Shown: in pieces, positions 1 to 5,970 of the stretch
Position numbering within the stretch: position 1 is the first letter of the stretch
Layout of the letters: the number at the start of each line of letters is the position of its first letter
Assembly: GCA_023451415.1 (NCBI GenBank)
Contig: JAEXZK010000214.1
Coordinates: forward strand, 1-7,776
DNA length: 7,776 bases
Reading direction: 5' to 3'
From: Bacillota bacterium
GTDB taxonomy: Bacteria > Bacillota > Clostridia > Oscillospirales > Ruminococcaceae
Notes under the pieces: model-generated
What the model was told of the DNA's origin: nothing
Databases searched by the model: none
Seen by the model: only the letters and a program-made list of their open reading frames with translations
Made by a program: the position numbers and the translations under genes

Positions 1-2
1 CC

Positions 3-167
3 TGCGAGCTGGCGGAGCAACTGGGGGCCGGGCACCTCGTCCTCTGGCACACCGAGGACAAGTGCTACGACAAGCGCCAGGAGCTGTATCTGGCCGAGGG
101 CCGCGGCTTCTACCACGGCGACCTGTATGTCCCCTATGACTTGGACGTCATCCCTCTGAAGGACTAA
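3..167 (+). CDS. MBL-fold metallohydrolase, C-terminal fragment
   Basis: Only the last 54 codons are in the window; the gene starts upstream of base 1. The visible peptide contains WHTEDK, then an ELYLAEG segment and a VPYDLDVIPL tail. This arrangement is familiar from the C-termini of clostridial metallo-beta-lactamase-fold hydrolases of the RNase Z-like group, where the His of HTED would be a late metal ligand. The HxHxDH metal motif that would prove the family lies outside the window, so the call rests on tail similarity alone and the substrate cannot be told. The stop is TAA. The next gene begins 32 bp later on the same strand with no terminator between them, so the two are probably co-transcribed. 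Confidence 0.66.
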   Translation, partial: CELAEQLGAGHLVLWHTEDKCYDKRQELYLAEGRGFYHGDLYVPYDLDVIPLKD

Positions 168-199
168 GACCAAACGAGATCAAAAAGGAGATCATTGCC

Positions 200-1102
200 A
201 TGAAAATTGATACTTCCGTCATGAAGGGCATCATCGTGCCCATCCTCACCCCCATCGACAAGGACGAGCTCATCGACGAGGCGGTCCTGCGCCGGATGGT
301 GGACCACGTTATCCAGGGGGGCGTCCACGGCATCCTGGCCTTCGGCAGCAACGGCGAATTCTACTGCGTGGAGGAGGACGAAGCCCAGCGGGGCCTCCGG
401 ATCATCCTGGACCAGGCGGCCGGCCGGGTGCCCGTCTATTGCAGCGTGGGGGCCATCAGCACCAAAAAGTGCATCCGCATGGCCAAAATGGCCGCGGCGG
501 CAGGGGCGGCAGGGGTCTCGGTCCTCCAGCCCATGTTCGTCAAGCCCACGGAGGAGGAGCTGTACCGCCACTTCCGCTCCATTGCCGAGGCCATTCCCGA
601 AACCCCTGTGCTCCTCTACAACAACCCCGCCCGCACCGGCTACGGCATCACCCCCAAGCTGGCCCTCCGCCTGGCCGCCGATGTGGAGAACATCGTGGGC
701 GCCAAGGACTCCAGCGGGGACATGACCGTCACCTGCGAGTATATCCGCCTGACCCGGGGGATGGATTTTAAGGTCTTTGGCGGTAAGGATACCCTGATTT
801 ACAGCGCCATCGCCGCCGGCGCGGCCGGCTGTGTGGCCACCACCGCCAACATGTTCCCCCAGCTGGTGTGTTCCATCTATAACCTGTATGCCGCCGGGGA
901 CATCCAGGGCTCCCTGGACGCCCAGTACCGGCTGACCCCGGTGCGGCTGACCATGGACATGGCCACCTTCCCTGTGGGCACCAAGGATCTGGCCAACCTC
1001 ATGGGCCTGGAGGTGGGCAGCCCCTATCTGCCCACCCAGGATTCCCCCGAATCCCTCAAGGAGGTCATGCGCCAGGCCATGAAAGGCTCCGGCCTCCTGT
1101 AA
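200..1102 (+). CDS. DapA-family (DHDPS/NAL) class I aldolase or lyase, substrate unknown
   Basis: This 300-residue protein has the length and motif order of the dihydrodipicolinate synthase/N-acetylneuraminate lyase TIM-barrel family. The substrate loop GSNGE is at residues 49-53, YNNPARTG at 140-147 has the active-site Tyr140 and Arg145, and GAKDSSGD at 167-174 has the Schiff-base Lys169. The start is supported by AAAGGAG at 184-190, 9 bp before ATG. True DapA has GTTGE and a Tyr-Tyr pair before the NKP/NRP loop. Here these are GSNGE and Met112-Phe113 (PMFVKP), so the relay tyrosine hydroxyl is missing. The protein is therefore more likely a pyruvate-dependent aldolase or dehydratase acting on a sugar acid or similar compound than the lysine-pathway enzyme. 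It probably shares a transcript with the upstream MBL hydrolase and ends at a strong terminator. Confidence 0.9.
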   Translation: MKIDTSVMKGIIVPILTPIDKDELIDEAVLRRMVDHVIQGGVHGILAFGSNGEFYCVEEDEAQRGLRIILDQAAGRVPVYCSVGAISTKKCIRMAKMAAAAGAAGVSVLQPMFVKPTEEELYRHFRSIAEAIPETPVLLYNNPARTGYGITPKLALRLAADVENIVGAKDSSGDMTVTCEYIRLTRGMDFKVFGGKDTLIYSAIAAGAAGCVATTANMFPQLVCSIYNLYAAGDIQGSLDAQYRLTPVRLTMDMATFPVGTKDLANLMGLEVGSPYLPTQDSPESLKEVMRQAMKGSGLL

Positions 1103-1120
1103 AGGACCGCCCGCCGGCGC

Positions 1121-1154
1121 AAAAAAAGCCCCCAACACAAGTTGGGGGCTTTTT
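1121..1154. terminator. Rho-independent terminator, probably bidirectional
   Basis: A perfect 9-bp stem GCCCCCAAC / GTTGGGGGC (1128-1136 and 1141-1149) closes an ACAA loop. Five T follow on the + strand and seven A precede it, so both strands read as hairpin plus T-run. It lies 18 bp after the stop of the DapA-like gene. The convergent MerR gene ends at 1328, so the same element may stop that transcript too. Confidence 0.92.
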
Positions 1155-1327
1155 CCTTTGACTCGGGAGGGTAAAAAAGCTTTGACGCAAAGCAGGGAGC
1201 GGATAAGAGAGCCCCCGCCTCTGCGCAAAAGGCGGCTTGCCCGTTTACAGGGCCTGGGGCGGCGATAACAACCGGCAGGGCCGCGCGGCCGCCCCACCTG
1301 CGGCAGGCTGCATCCACGGCAGGGAAG
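1155..1327. other. Gene-free GC-rich gap between convergent genes
   Basis: I see no convincing gene here. The open frames crossing it lack ribosome binding sites and recognisable motifs. It holds a 9-bp inverted repeat, TGGGGCGGC at 1255-1263 with GCCGCCCCA at 1288-1296. Inside its right half is a 12-bp palindrome, GGCCGCGCGGCC at 1279-1290. Neither side of the repeat has a T-run, so it is not an ordinary intrinsic terminator. Confidence 0.5.
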
Positions 1328-2077
1328 TCACCCTCTGCCCCGGGCTGCGATGGCCTGGCTGATAAAAGCTGCCAAGCCTGGGGCGGTCTTGTCAATATTC
1401 CGGGTAAACCTTTCATCCGCCACATACATCTCCCCCAGTCCAGCCAGTATCTCATCGGAACAGGGATGGAAGAAACGGGTGATATGATCCTGCCATGCCT
1501 GGACCAGGGCTTGGACCTGCGGGGATGCGGGGCTCTCCTTCATCCGTGCAGCGAAGGCCGCATAAATGTCCTCCGCCTCTTTGGTGATGGCAGCCCGGTC
1601 ATCAGGGCCATAGGCACCGGTGCGCTTCCGGCTCTCGGCGTAGGCAGCGGTGCCGCCCCACCGCTCCCGGGCCTCCTGCGCGTACTCCTCCTGTGCTTTT
1701 TTAATGGGCGTCATGTCAAATTCTGCAAAGCTCACGGGATCTTCTCCTTTCACAGCGTCGTCCACCAGGCGGAGAAGCCCGTCCAGCCGCTCCCGACGGA
1801 GCAGGAGCAGGCGGCGGTGGTTCTCCAAAGCCCGGCGGCGGTCGAAGGATGGATTGTCCAGGATGGCACGGATCTCTCCCAGGGGAAAGTCCAGCTCCCG
1901 GAAGAAAAGGATCTGCTGGAGGCGCTCCAGGGCCGGCCCGTCATAAAAGCGGTAGCCCGCCCCGGAGACCCGGCTGGGAAGCAACAGGCCGATCTTGTGG
2001 TAATGATGGAGGGTGCGGACGCTGACGCCTGTCAGACGGGCCACCTCCCTAACGGTCATTTCCCTTGCAGCTCCCAT
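1328..2077 (-). CDS. MerR-family transcriptional activator with TipAS ligand-binding domain
   Basis: This 249-residue regulator starts at the ATG ending at 2077, because GGGGGAG lies 6 bp upstream; the longer open frame has no such signal. The N-terminus (about 7-76) is a MerR winged helix: TVREVARLTGVSVRTLHHYHKIGLL, then the SGAGYRFY wing. A coiled-coil dimer helix covers about 78-112. Residues about 130-245 match the TipAS domain, including FFHPCSDEI, GLGEMYVADERF and APGLAAFI. Cys206 appears to align with the TipAL cysteine that captures thiopeptides such as thiostrepton. TipAS proteins sense bulky antibiotics or peptides and twist an overlong promoter into an active form. The gene is monocistronic and has its own MerR-type promoter, so it is probably autoregulated. 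Its other targets are not visible; the inducer is unknown. Confidence 0.93.
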   Translation of the reverse strand: MGAAREMTVREVARLTGVSVRTLHHYHKIGLLLPSRVSGAGYRFYDGPALERLQQILFFRELDFPLGEIRAILDNPSFDRRRALENHRRLLLLRRERLDGLLRLVDDAVKGEDPVSFAEFDMTPIKKAQEEYAQEARERWGGTAAYAESRKRTGAYGPDDRAAITKEAEDIYAAFAARMKESPASPQVQALVQAWQDHITRFFHPCSDEILAGLGEMYVADERFTRNIDKTAPGLAAFISQAIAARGRG

Positions 2078-2100
2078 CTGTTTCTCCCCCTTACAAGTAC

Positions 2101-2131
2101 AGCATAAACTATGACGCAGCGTCAGAGTCAA
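2101..2131 (-). promoter_or_regulatory. MerR-type promoter and operator of the TipAS regulator
   Basis: Reading the - strand, the -35 box TTGACT (2126-2131) and -10 box TATGCT (2101-2106) are separated by exactly 19 bp, the overlong spacing typical of MerR-controlled promoters. The spacer contains the perfect dyad TGACGC-N-GCGTCA (2112-2124). Allowing one mismatch, the arms extend to 9 bp (CTNTGACGC). The predicted transcript starts about 17 nt before the ATG. Position and geometry indicate autoregulation by the adjacent MerR protein. Confidence 0.87.
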
Positions 2132-2230
2132 GAGAAAATATATTTGTTTTTGGGGCAGATTATGCCATAAGTGCGGCAAGCGGCTGCGCAGGACGCCCGG
2201 ACATAACCCGGCATGACGGCAAAGCGGCCG

Positions 2231-2797
2231 CTATACCGTGGATTTCCAGATGAGGACGGGGATGGGCGGTTCTCCGCCCCGGTTGCAGAAATCGCACCGC
2301 AGGACGGTGTAGGCCTTTTCATCCACCCCCTCCAGCCAGCGGAGGATGGCGTCCCGTTCCTCATAGCCGGTGTCGCCGCCGTAGTAGATGCACAGGGTCA
2401 TCAGCCCCCCGGGCTTCAGGATCTCCAGGGCCTTTTCCAGGGCGGGGAGGCTGGTCTGGGGCCGGGTGAAAACGGTGTGATCCCCACCGGGGAGGAAGCC
2501 GAAGTTGAACACCACGGCGTCCGCTGTCCCCGGCCCGGCATAGGCGTCCAGGTTGGCGTGGCTGTCCAATACCGCCCGGCCGGTCCCATCCAGGCCCTGG
2601 GCGGCCAGGAGGGCGTTGGTGGCTTCCACCGCCTGGGGCTGGATATCCAGCGCCAGCACCCGGCCCTGGGGGCCCGCCAGCCGGCAGAGGAAGGCGGTAT
2701 CCCGCCCCTTGCCCGCGGTGGCGTCGATGCAGAATGCCCCCTTGGGCACCTGCGCTTCCAGGAAGTGGTGCACCACCCCCAAGGTATTAAGGCGCAT
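2231..2797 (-). CDS. mnmM: tRNA 5-aminomethyl-2-thiouridine methyltransferase MnmM (YtqB family)
   Basis: This 188-residue class I SAM-dependent methyltransferase has the motif set of the YtqB/rRNA_methylase family. DATAGKGRDTAFL at 25-37 is the SAM loop, Asp51 ends beta-2, NFGFLPGGDH at 98-107 is the family signature, and YYGGDTGYEE at 138-147 matches the late family motif. In Bacillus subtilis YtqB was identified as MnmM, which methylates nm5s2U to mnm5s2U at the wobble position of tRNA. That role is inferred here from family membership. The length is normal. The start has a perfect AAAGGAGG 7 bp upstream. It is the third gene of the crp-editing protein-mnmM operon, 24 bp after the preceding stop. 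I see no clear terminator after it; the MerR promoter lies 100 bp further along. Confidence 0.92.
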   Translation of the reverse strand: MRLNTLGVVHHFLEAQVPKGAFCIDATAGKGRDTAFLCRLAGPQGRVLALDIQPQAVEATNALLAAQGLDGTGRAVLDSHANLDAYAGPGTADAVVFNFGFLPGGDHTVFTRPQTSLPALEKALEILKPGGLMTLCIYYGGDTGYEERDAILRWLEGVDEKAYTVLRCDFCNRGGEPPIPVLIWKSTV

Positions 2798-2821
2798 GGC
2801 TCTTCCTCCTTTCGTCCATCC

Positions 2822-3325
2822 TCAGCCCTGCCCGCCGGGCAGCTCCACATAGGCGATGGGATTGCCGCAGGATTCCAGCACCCGCAGCAGCTCCCCAGAG
2901 GAAAGCCAGACCGTGGCGGTGTTGTCGTTGGGATGGACACCCAGCACCGGCATCTCCGCCAGGGCCCGGTCCAGGGCCACCACCACATCATGGCCGGCGT
3001 TGTTCAGAACCCCCAGGGGGCTCACCGAACCCTTGGTCAGCCCCAGATGGGACATCAGCCGGTCCTCTGAAGCAAAGCTCAGCTTGGTGGAGCCCAGCTG
3101 CTCCCGGAGGACCTGGAGGTCCGCCCGCTTGTGGCCGGGGAGCACCACCAGGTAGTGGGCGTCCCCCTTGGCGTTGCGGAGGAAAAGATTCTTGCAGATG
3201 CAGTCCTTGTGGGGCAGGTCCAGGGCATCCAGCTCCTCTATGGTGTAGACCGCCGGGTGGCGGTCCAGGGTATACTGTATTTTAAGCTCGTCTAATCGGG
3301 CCAGGGTATCCTCCATCAGAGGCAT
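2822..3325 (-). CDS. Prolyl-tRNA editing protein, YbaK/PrdX (ProXp-ala)-like deacylase
   Basis: This 167-residue single-domain protein belongs to the YbaK/aminoacyl-tRNA-synthetase-associated family. It shows CKNLFLR at 44-50 with the expected catalytic Lys45, YLVVLPG at 58-64, GSVSPLGVLNN at 99-109, and HPNDNTAT at 131-138. The pattern fits stand-alone PrdX/ProXp-ala proteins, which hydrolyse Ala mischarged on tRNA(Pro). A different specificity (Cys or Ser editing) cannot be excluded from motifs. The first ATG is chosen because AAAGGA lies 9 bp upstream; the in-frame ATG three codons later has no such signal. It sits 23 bp after the crp-like gene and 24 bp before mnmM on the same strand, so all three are probably on one mRNA, an operon joining a regulator to two tRNA fidelity genes. 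Confidence 0.9.
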   Translation of the reverse strand: MPLMEDTLARLDELKIQYTLDRHPAVYTIEELDALDLPHKDCICKNLFLRNAKGDAHYLVVLPGHKRADLQVLREQLGSTKLSFASEDRLMSHLGLTKGSVSPLGVLNNAGHDVVVALDRALAEMPVLGVHPNDNTATVWLSSGELLRVLESCGNPIAYVELPGGQG

Positions 3326-3348
3326 CTTTATCAGTCCTTTCTTTTGTT

Positions 3349-4047
3349 TCAGCCCTGGAGGCAGGCCTCCAGGGCCGCGGGGTCGGGGAGTGTGACGCTG
3401 TTTTTGCGGTAGGCGATAAGGCCCTGGGCGGCCATCCGCGACAGCTCACGGCTGAGGGCGGTGCGGTTGCAGTTAAGGTAGGCCGCCAGGCCCTCCCGGT
3501 CGTAGGGGAGAAGAAAGCTGTCCGCCCCGGCCTGGGCGGCGGCGTCCAGAAGGAACCGGGCGATCCGCTGGCGGAGGCTGCGCAGGATCAGCAGGTCCAC
3601 CCGGTGGTTGAGGGCGAAATACTTGTCCGAGATGGTGCCTACCAGGTTCCGCAGCAGCTGGCTGTGGGCCTGGTGCCCCTGGCCGCAGGGAGCGATGACC
3701 CGGTCGTAGGGGAGGAAGAGCACCCGGGTGTCCTGCACTGCCCGGACGGTGACCGGGCTTTTGACATGAGAGCCGGAAAGCACATCCCCAAAGATGCCGC
3801 CGGGCCCCTGGATGGCCATGGAAACCGGGTCCCCTCCCGGGGTGGTTTTAAAGGCCTCCACCCGGCCGGAGAGGACAATGCCGATATCCCGGTTGTCATA
3901 CCCGGCCAGAAGGATCAGCTCCCCTTTGGCGTAGGCCCGGGGTGCCGCGCGGAAGCATCCAAGCAGTTCCTCCAGCTCCTCCTCACCGATGCCTGCAAAA
4001 AGGGGCGTCCGGCTCAGCAGGGGCAGGTAGGGAGAAAAATCCTGCAT
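3349..4047 (-). CDS. Crp/Fnr-family transcriptional regulator
   Basis: This 232-residue protein has the Crp/Fnr layout. A cyclic-nucleotide-type beta barrel covers about 14-118 (LFAGIGEEEL, KGELILLAG, VLSGRVEAFK, GGIFGDVLSG), a dimer helix about 123-170, and a winged helix-turn-helix about 178-225 (REGLAAYLNCNRTALSRELSRM). The phosphate-binding cassette reads FGD...KSPVTV instead of the cAMP type FGE...RSA. The only cysteines are 31, 121 and 193, so an Fnr 4Fe-4S cluster is unlikely. The ligand is therefore unknown. In the recognition helix Arg195 and Arg200 match Crp Arg180 and Arg185, while the usual Glu is Thr196. Its start has AAAGGAGG a few bases upstream. It is divergent from an ABC importer and leads an operon with two tRNA genes, and it probably acts on the shared inverted repeat. 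Confidence 0.92.
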   Translation of the reverse strand: MQDFSPYLPLLSRTPLFAGIGEEELEELLGCFRAAPRAYAKGELILLAGYDNRDIGIVLSGRVEAFKTTPGGDPVSMAIQGPGGIFGDVLSGSHVKSPVTVRAVQDTRVLFLPYDRVIAPCGQGHQAHSQLLRNLVGTISDKYFALNHRVDLLILRSLRQRIARFLLDAAAQAGADSFLLPYDREGLAAYLNCNRTALSRELSRMAAQGLIAYRKNSVTLPDPAALEACLQG

Positions 4048-4059
4048 ACATCCTCCTTT

Positions 4060-4075
4060 CGTTGCTGTGGCAACG
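4060..4075. promoter_or_regulatory. Inverted-repeat operator, probable Crp/Fnr-type site
   Basis: CGTTGC and GCAACG form a perfect 6-bp dyad around a 4-bp centre (TGTG), the 16-bp geometry of Crp/Fnr sites. It is the only strong dyad between the divergent regulator and ABC genes. Its centre (4067.5) lies at -41.5 from the predicted ABC start near 4109, the classical class II activator position. It also lies in the untranslated leader of the crp-like gene, downstream of that gene's start. Binding could thus activate one side and block the other. Binding by this particular regulator is inferred from adjacency and symmetry. Confidence 0.7.
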
Positions 4076-4102
4076 TTGTTTTTGGGCTTATTATACTATG
4101 AT
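4076..4102 (+). promoter_or_regulatory. Weak, activator-dependent-looking promoter of the ABC importer operon
   Basis: The best -10 box is TATGAT (4097-4102), with the overlapping alternative TATACT (4092-4097). No good -35 sits at 17 bp: TTGTTT at 4076-4081 is only 15 bp away from TATGAT. A poor -35 with a dyad at -41.5 is what a Crp/Fnr-activated promoter looks like. The predicted start is near 4109, leaving a leader of about 40 nt to the ATG at 4149. Confidence 0.55.
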
Positions 4103-4118
4103 AACGGAGGAAAAACAA
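4090..4118 (-). promoter_or_regulatory. Sigma-70 promoter of the crp-editing protein-mnmM operon
   Basis: On the - strand TTGTTT (4113-4118) and a consensus TATAAT (4090-4095) are separated by 17 bp. Transcription would start near 4083, giving a leader of about 36 nt that contains the CGTTGC/GCAACG dyad and the AAAGGAGG ribosome binding site. The -10 box abuts the -10 box of the opposing promoter, so the two polymerases should compete. Confidence 0.8.
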
Positions 4119-4148
4119 GCATATCTCACAAATAAGGAGTTTTGTGCC

Positions 4149-5207
4149 ATGAAAAAGATTTTGACTCTGCTGATGGCAGCGGCTCTCTGCCTGTCCGCCG
4201 CGGCCTGCGGCGCTCCCGCCGCTTCCTCCTCGGAGCCCGTCGGCTCCCTGTCCGACAGCGCCTCTGTATCCCCGTCCTCCCAGGAGTCCGAGCCCCAGGG
4301 GGAGGCCGTGACCATCCGTGCCGCCGCTCTCAAGGGCCCCACCGCCATGGGGATGGTAAAGCTGATGGCCGACAGCGAGGCCGGGGAGACCGCCAACCAA
4401 TATGAATTCTCCATCTACGGCACCGCCGACGAGATCACCCCCAAGATCATCAGCGGCGACCTGGATGTGGCCGCCGTACCCTGCAACCTGGCCTCCGTGC
4501 TCTGGGGCAAGACCCAGGGCGGGGTCAAGCTGGCCGCCATCAACACCCTGGGCGTCCTCTACGTCGTGGAGACCGGGGACACCGTCCATTCGGTGGAGGA
4601 CCTGCGGGGTAAGACCATCTATTCCACCGGCAAGGGCACCACTCCCGAGTACGCCCTCAACTATGTCCTGAGCCAGAACGGCATCGACCCCGCCAAGGAT
4701 GTCACCATCGATTACAAGAGCGAGTCCACCGAGGTGGCCGCCATCCTCAGCGAGACCGAGAACGCCGTGGCCATGCTGCCCCAGCCCTATGTCACCACTG
4801 TGGCCCTGAAGAACGACAAGCTCCGGGTGGCCCTGGACATGACTGAGGAATGGCAGAAGGCCGCCGGCGAAGGGGGCAGCGGCCTGGTGACCGGGGTGGT
4901 CATCGTCCGGGCCGGCTTCCTGGACGACCCCGCCAACAAGGCCGCCTTTGACCAGTTCCTGGCCGAGTACAAGGCCTCCGCCGGCTACGTGGCGGGCAAT
5001 ACCGACGAGGCCGCCGCCCTGGTGGGCTCCTACGACATCGTCCCCGAGGCTGTGGCCAAAAAGGCCCTGCCTCTGTGCAACATCACCTACATCGACGGCG
5101 CCGAGATGAAGGAGCGTGCCGGAGGGTACCTCCAGGTCCTCTTTGACCAGAATCCCGCCGCTGTGGGAGGAGCGCTGCCTGATGACAGCTTCTACTACGT
5201 CCCGTGA
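4149..5207 (+). CDS. ABC transporter substrate-binding lipoprotein (SsuA/TauA/NMT1-like)
   Basis: This 352-residue secreted lipoprotein begins MKKILTLLMAAALCLSAAAC. A Lys-rich n-region and hydrophobic core lead to a lipobox, with Cys20 the lipidated residue. A Ser/Pro/Glu-rich linker to about 52 follows, then a type II periplasmic-binding fold. The family signs are LKGPTAMGMVKLM at 61-73, the alpha/beta hinge segment ISGDLDVAAVP at 101-111, and VEDLRGKTIYSTGKGTTPEYAL at 149-170, typical of the sulfonate/nitrate/thiamine-precursor group. The ligand is not evident. The start was chosen for the signal peptide and for AAGGAG 9 bp upstream; the in-frame extension has neither. It captures substrate outside the membrane for the permease and ATPase encoded next, and it overlaps the permease gene by 26 nt. 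Confidence 0.91.
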   Translation: MKKILTLLMAAALCLSAAACGAPAASSSEPVGSLSDSASVSPSSQESEPQGEAVTIRAAALKGPTAMGMVKLMADSEAGETANQYEFSIYGTADEITPKIISGDLDVAAVPCNLASVLWGKTQGGVKLAAINTLGVLYVVETGDTVHSVEDLRGKTIYSTGKGTTPEYALNYVLSQNGIDPAKDVTIDYKSESTEVAAILSETENAVAMLPQPYVTTVALKNDKLRVALDMTEEWQKAAGEGGSGLVTGVVIVRAGFLDDPANKAAFDQFLAEYKASAGYVAGNTDEAAALVGSYDIVPEAVAKKALPLCNITYIDGAEMKERAGGYLQVLFDQNPAAVGGALPDDSFYYVP

Positions 5208-5970
5208 TCCCCGTAAGCTAAAACGCCTCCAGAATGCCGCCGCCCTCCTGTTCTGGCTGGGCGCGTGGCAGCTGGCCGCCGTGGCCGTGGGCCAGGAGCT
5301 TTTTCTGGCTTCCCCGGCCACCACCTTCCGGACGCTCCTCTCCCTGTTGGGAGAAGGGGCGTTTTGGTGCAGTATCGGGTATTCTTCCCTGCGGATCGTC
5401 GGAGGCTTCCTCCTGGGGCTGGGCGCGGGGGTCCTGCTGGCGGTGCTTGCCGCCTGGTCCTCCTGGGTGCGGGTGCTGCTTTCGCCCCTGGCCTCGGTGC
5501 TCAAGGCAATCCCGGTGGCTTCCTTTGTCATACTGCCCATCATCTGGGCCGGTTCCGCCAACCTGGCGGCGGTCATCTCCTTCCTGATGGTGGCGCCCAT
5601 CGTCTACATCAACACCCTGGAGGGCATCCTCCGCACCGACCGGGACCTGCTGGAGATGGCCCGGGTTTTTGGGGTCCCCCGGCGGCGGCAGGCCCTCTAC
5701 CTCTATCTGCCTCAGGTGGCCCCCTTCATTTCCTCGGCCTGTTCGGTGGCCCTGGGGCTGTGCTGGAAGTCCGGCGTGGCCGCCGAGGTCATCGGCATCA
5801 CCGCCGGGTCCCTGGGGGAACGGCTCTATGAATCCAAAATTTACCTTAACACCGGCGAGCTTTTTGCCACTACGGCGGTTATCGTCCTCCTTAGTGTCCT
5901 TTTCGAAAGGCTCTTCCTCCTGGGGCTGAGATACCTGCAAGACCGCCTGGAAGGGGGAAGGATGCTGTGA
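5182..5970 (+). CDS. ABC transporter permease (SsuC/TauC-like, BPD_transp_1)
   Basis: This 262-residue inner-membrane protein has about six hydrophobic segments (near residues 17-37, 68-92, 98-122, 127-147, 182-208 and 228-248). The cytoplasmic EAA loop EMARVFGVPRRRQALYLYLP (158-177) carries the invariant Gly and the final LP, and docks onto the ATPase. The start at 5182 lies inside the end of the binding-protein gene and is preceded by GGGAGGAG 9-10 bp upstream. The longer open frame upstream reads through binding-protein sequence and is not needed. The 26-nt overlap with the previous gene and the GTGA overlap with the next suggest translational coupling of the three subunits. The family matches importers of sulfonates, nitrate or thiamine precursors; the substrate is unknown. 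Confidence 0.92.
   Translation: MTASTTSRDPRKLKRLQNAAALLFWLGAWQLAAVAVGQELFLASPATTFRTLLSLLGEGAFWCSIGYSSLRIVGGFLLGLGAGVLLAVLAAWSSWVRVLLSPLASVLKAIPVASFVILPIIWAGSANLAAVISFLMVAPIVYINTLEGILRTDRDLLEMARVFGVPRRRQALYLYLPQVAPFISSACSVALGLCWKSGVAAEVIGITAGSLGERLYESKIYLNTGELFATTAVIVLLSVLFERLFLLGLRYLQDRLEGGRML

Noticed and set aside
200..1102. Assignment as dapA of lysine biosynthesis
   Set aside because: The Tyr-Tyr and GTTGE determinants are replaced, so only the family level is supported.
164..1297. Long - strand open frame (377 codons) opposite the DapA-like gene
   Set aside because: It is the antisense shadow of a clear + strand gene, has Gly/His-rich low-information sequence, and crosses the terminator.
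1466..2107. + strand frame of 213 codons over the MerR gene
   Set aside because: Antisense to a gene with intact MerR and TipAS domains; no ribosome binding site or family resemblance.
2213..3070. + strand frame of 285 codons over mnmM and the editing-protein gene
   Set aside because: Spans two real - strand genes and their gap, and is compositionally a shadow.
4014..5600. 528-codon - strand open frame opposite the binding-protein and permease genes
   Set aside because: GC-rich codon bias keeps the reverse frame open. The product is Gly/His/Asp-rich without motifs, and the + strand genes have full family motifs.
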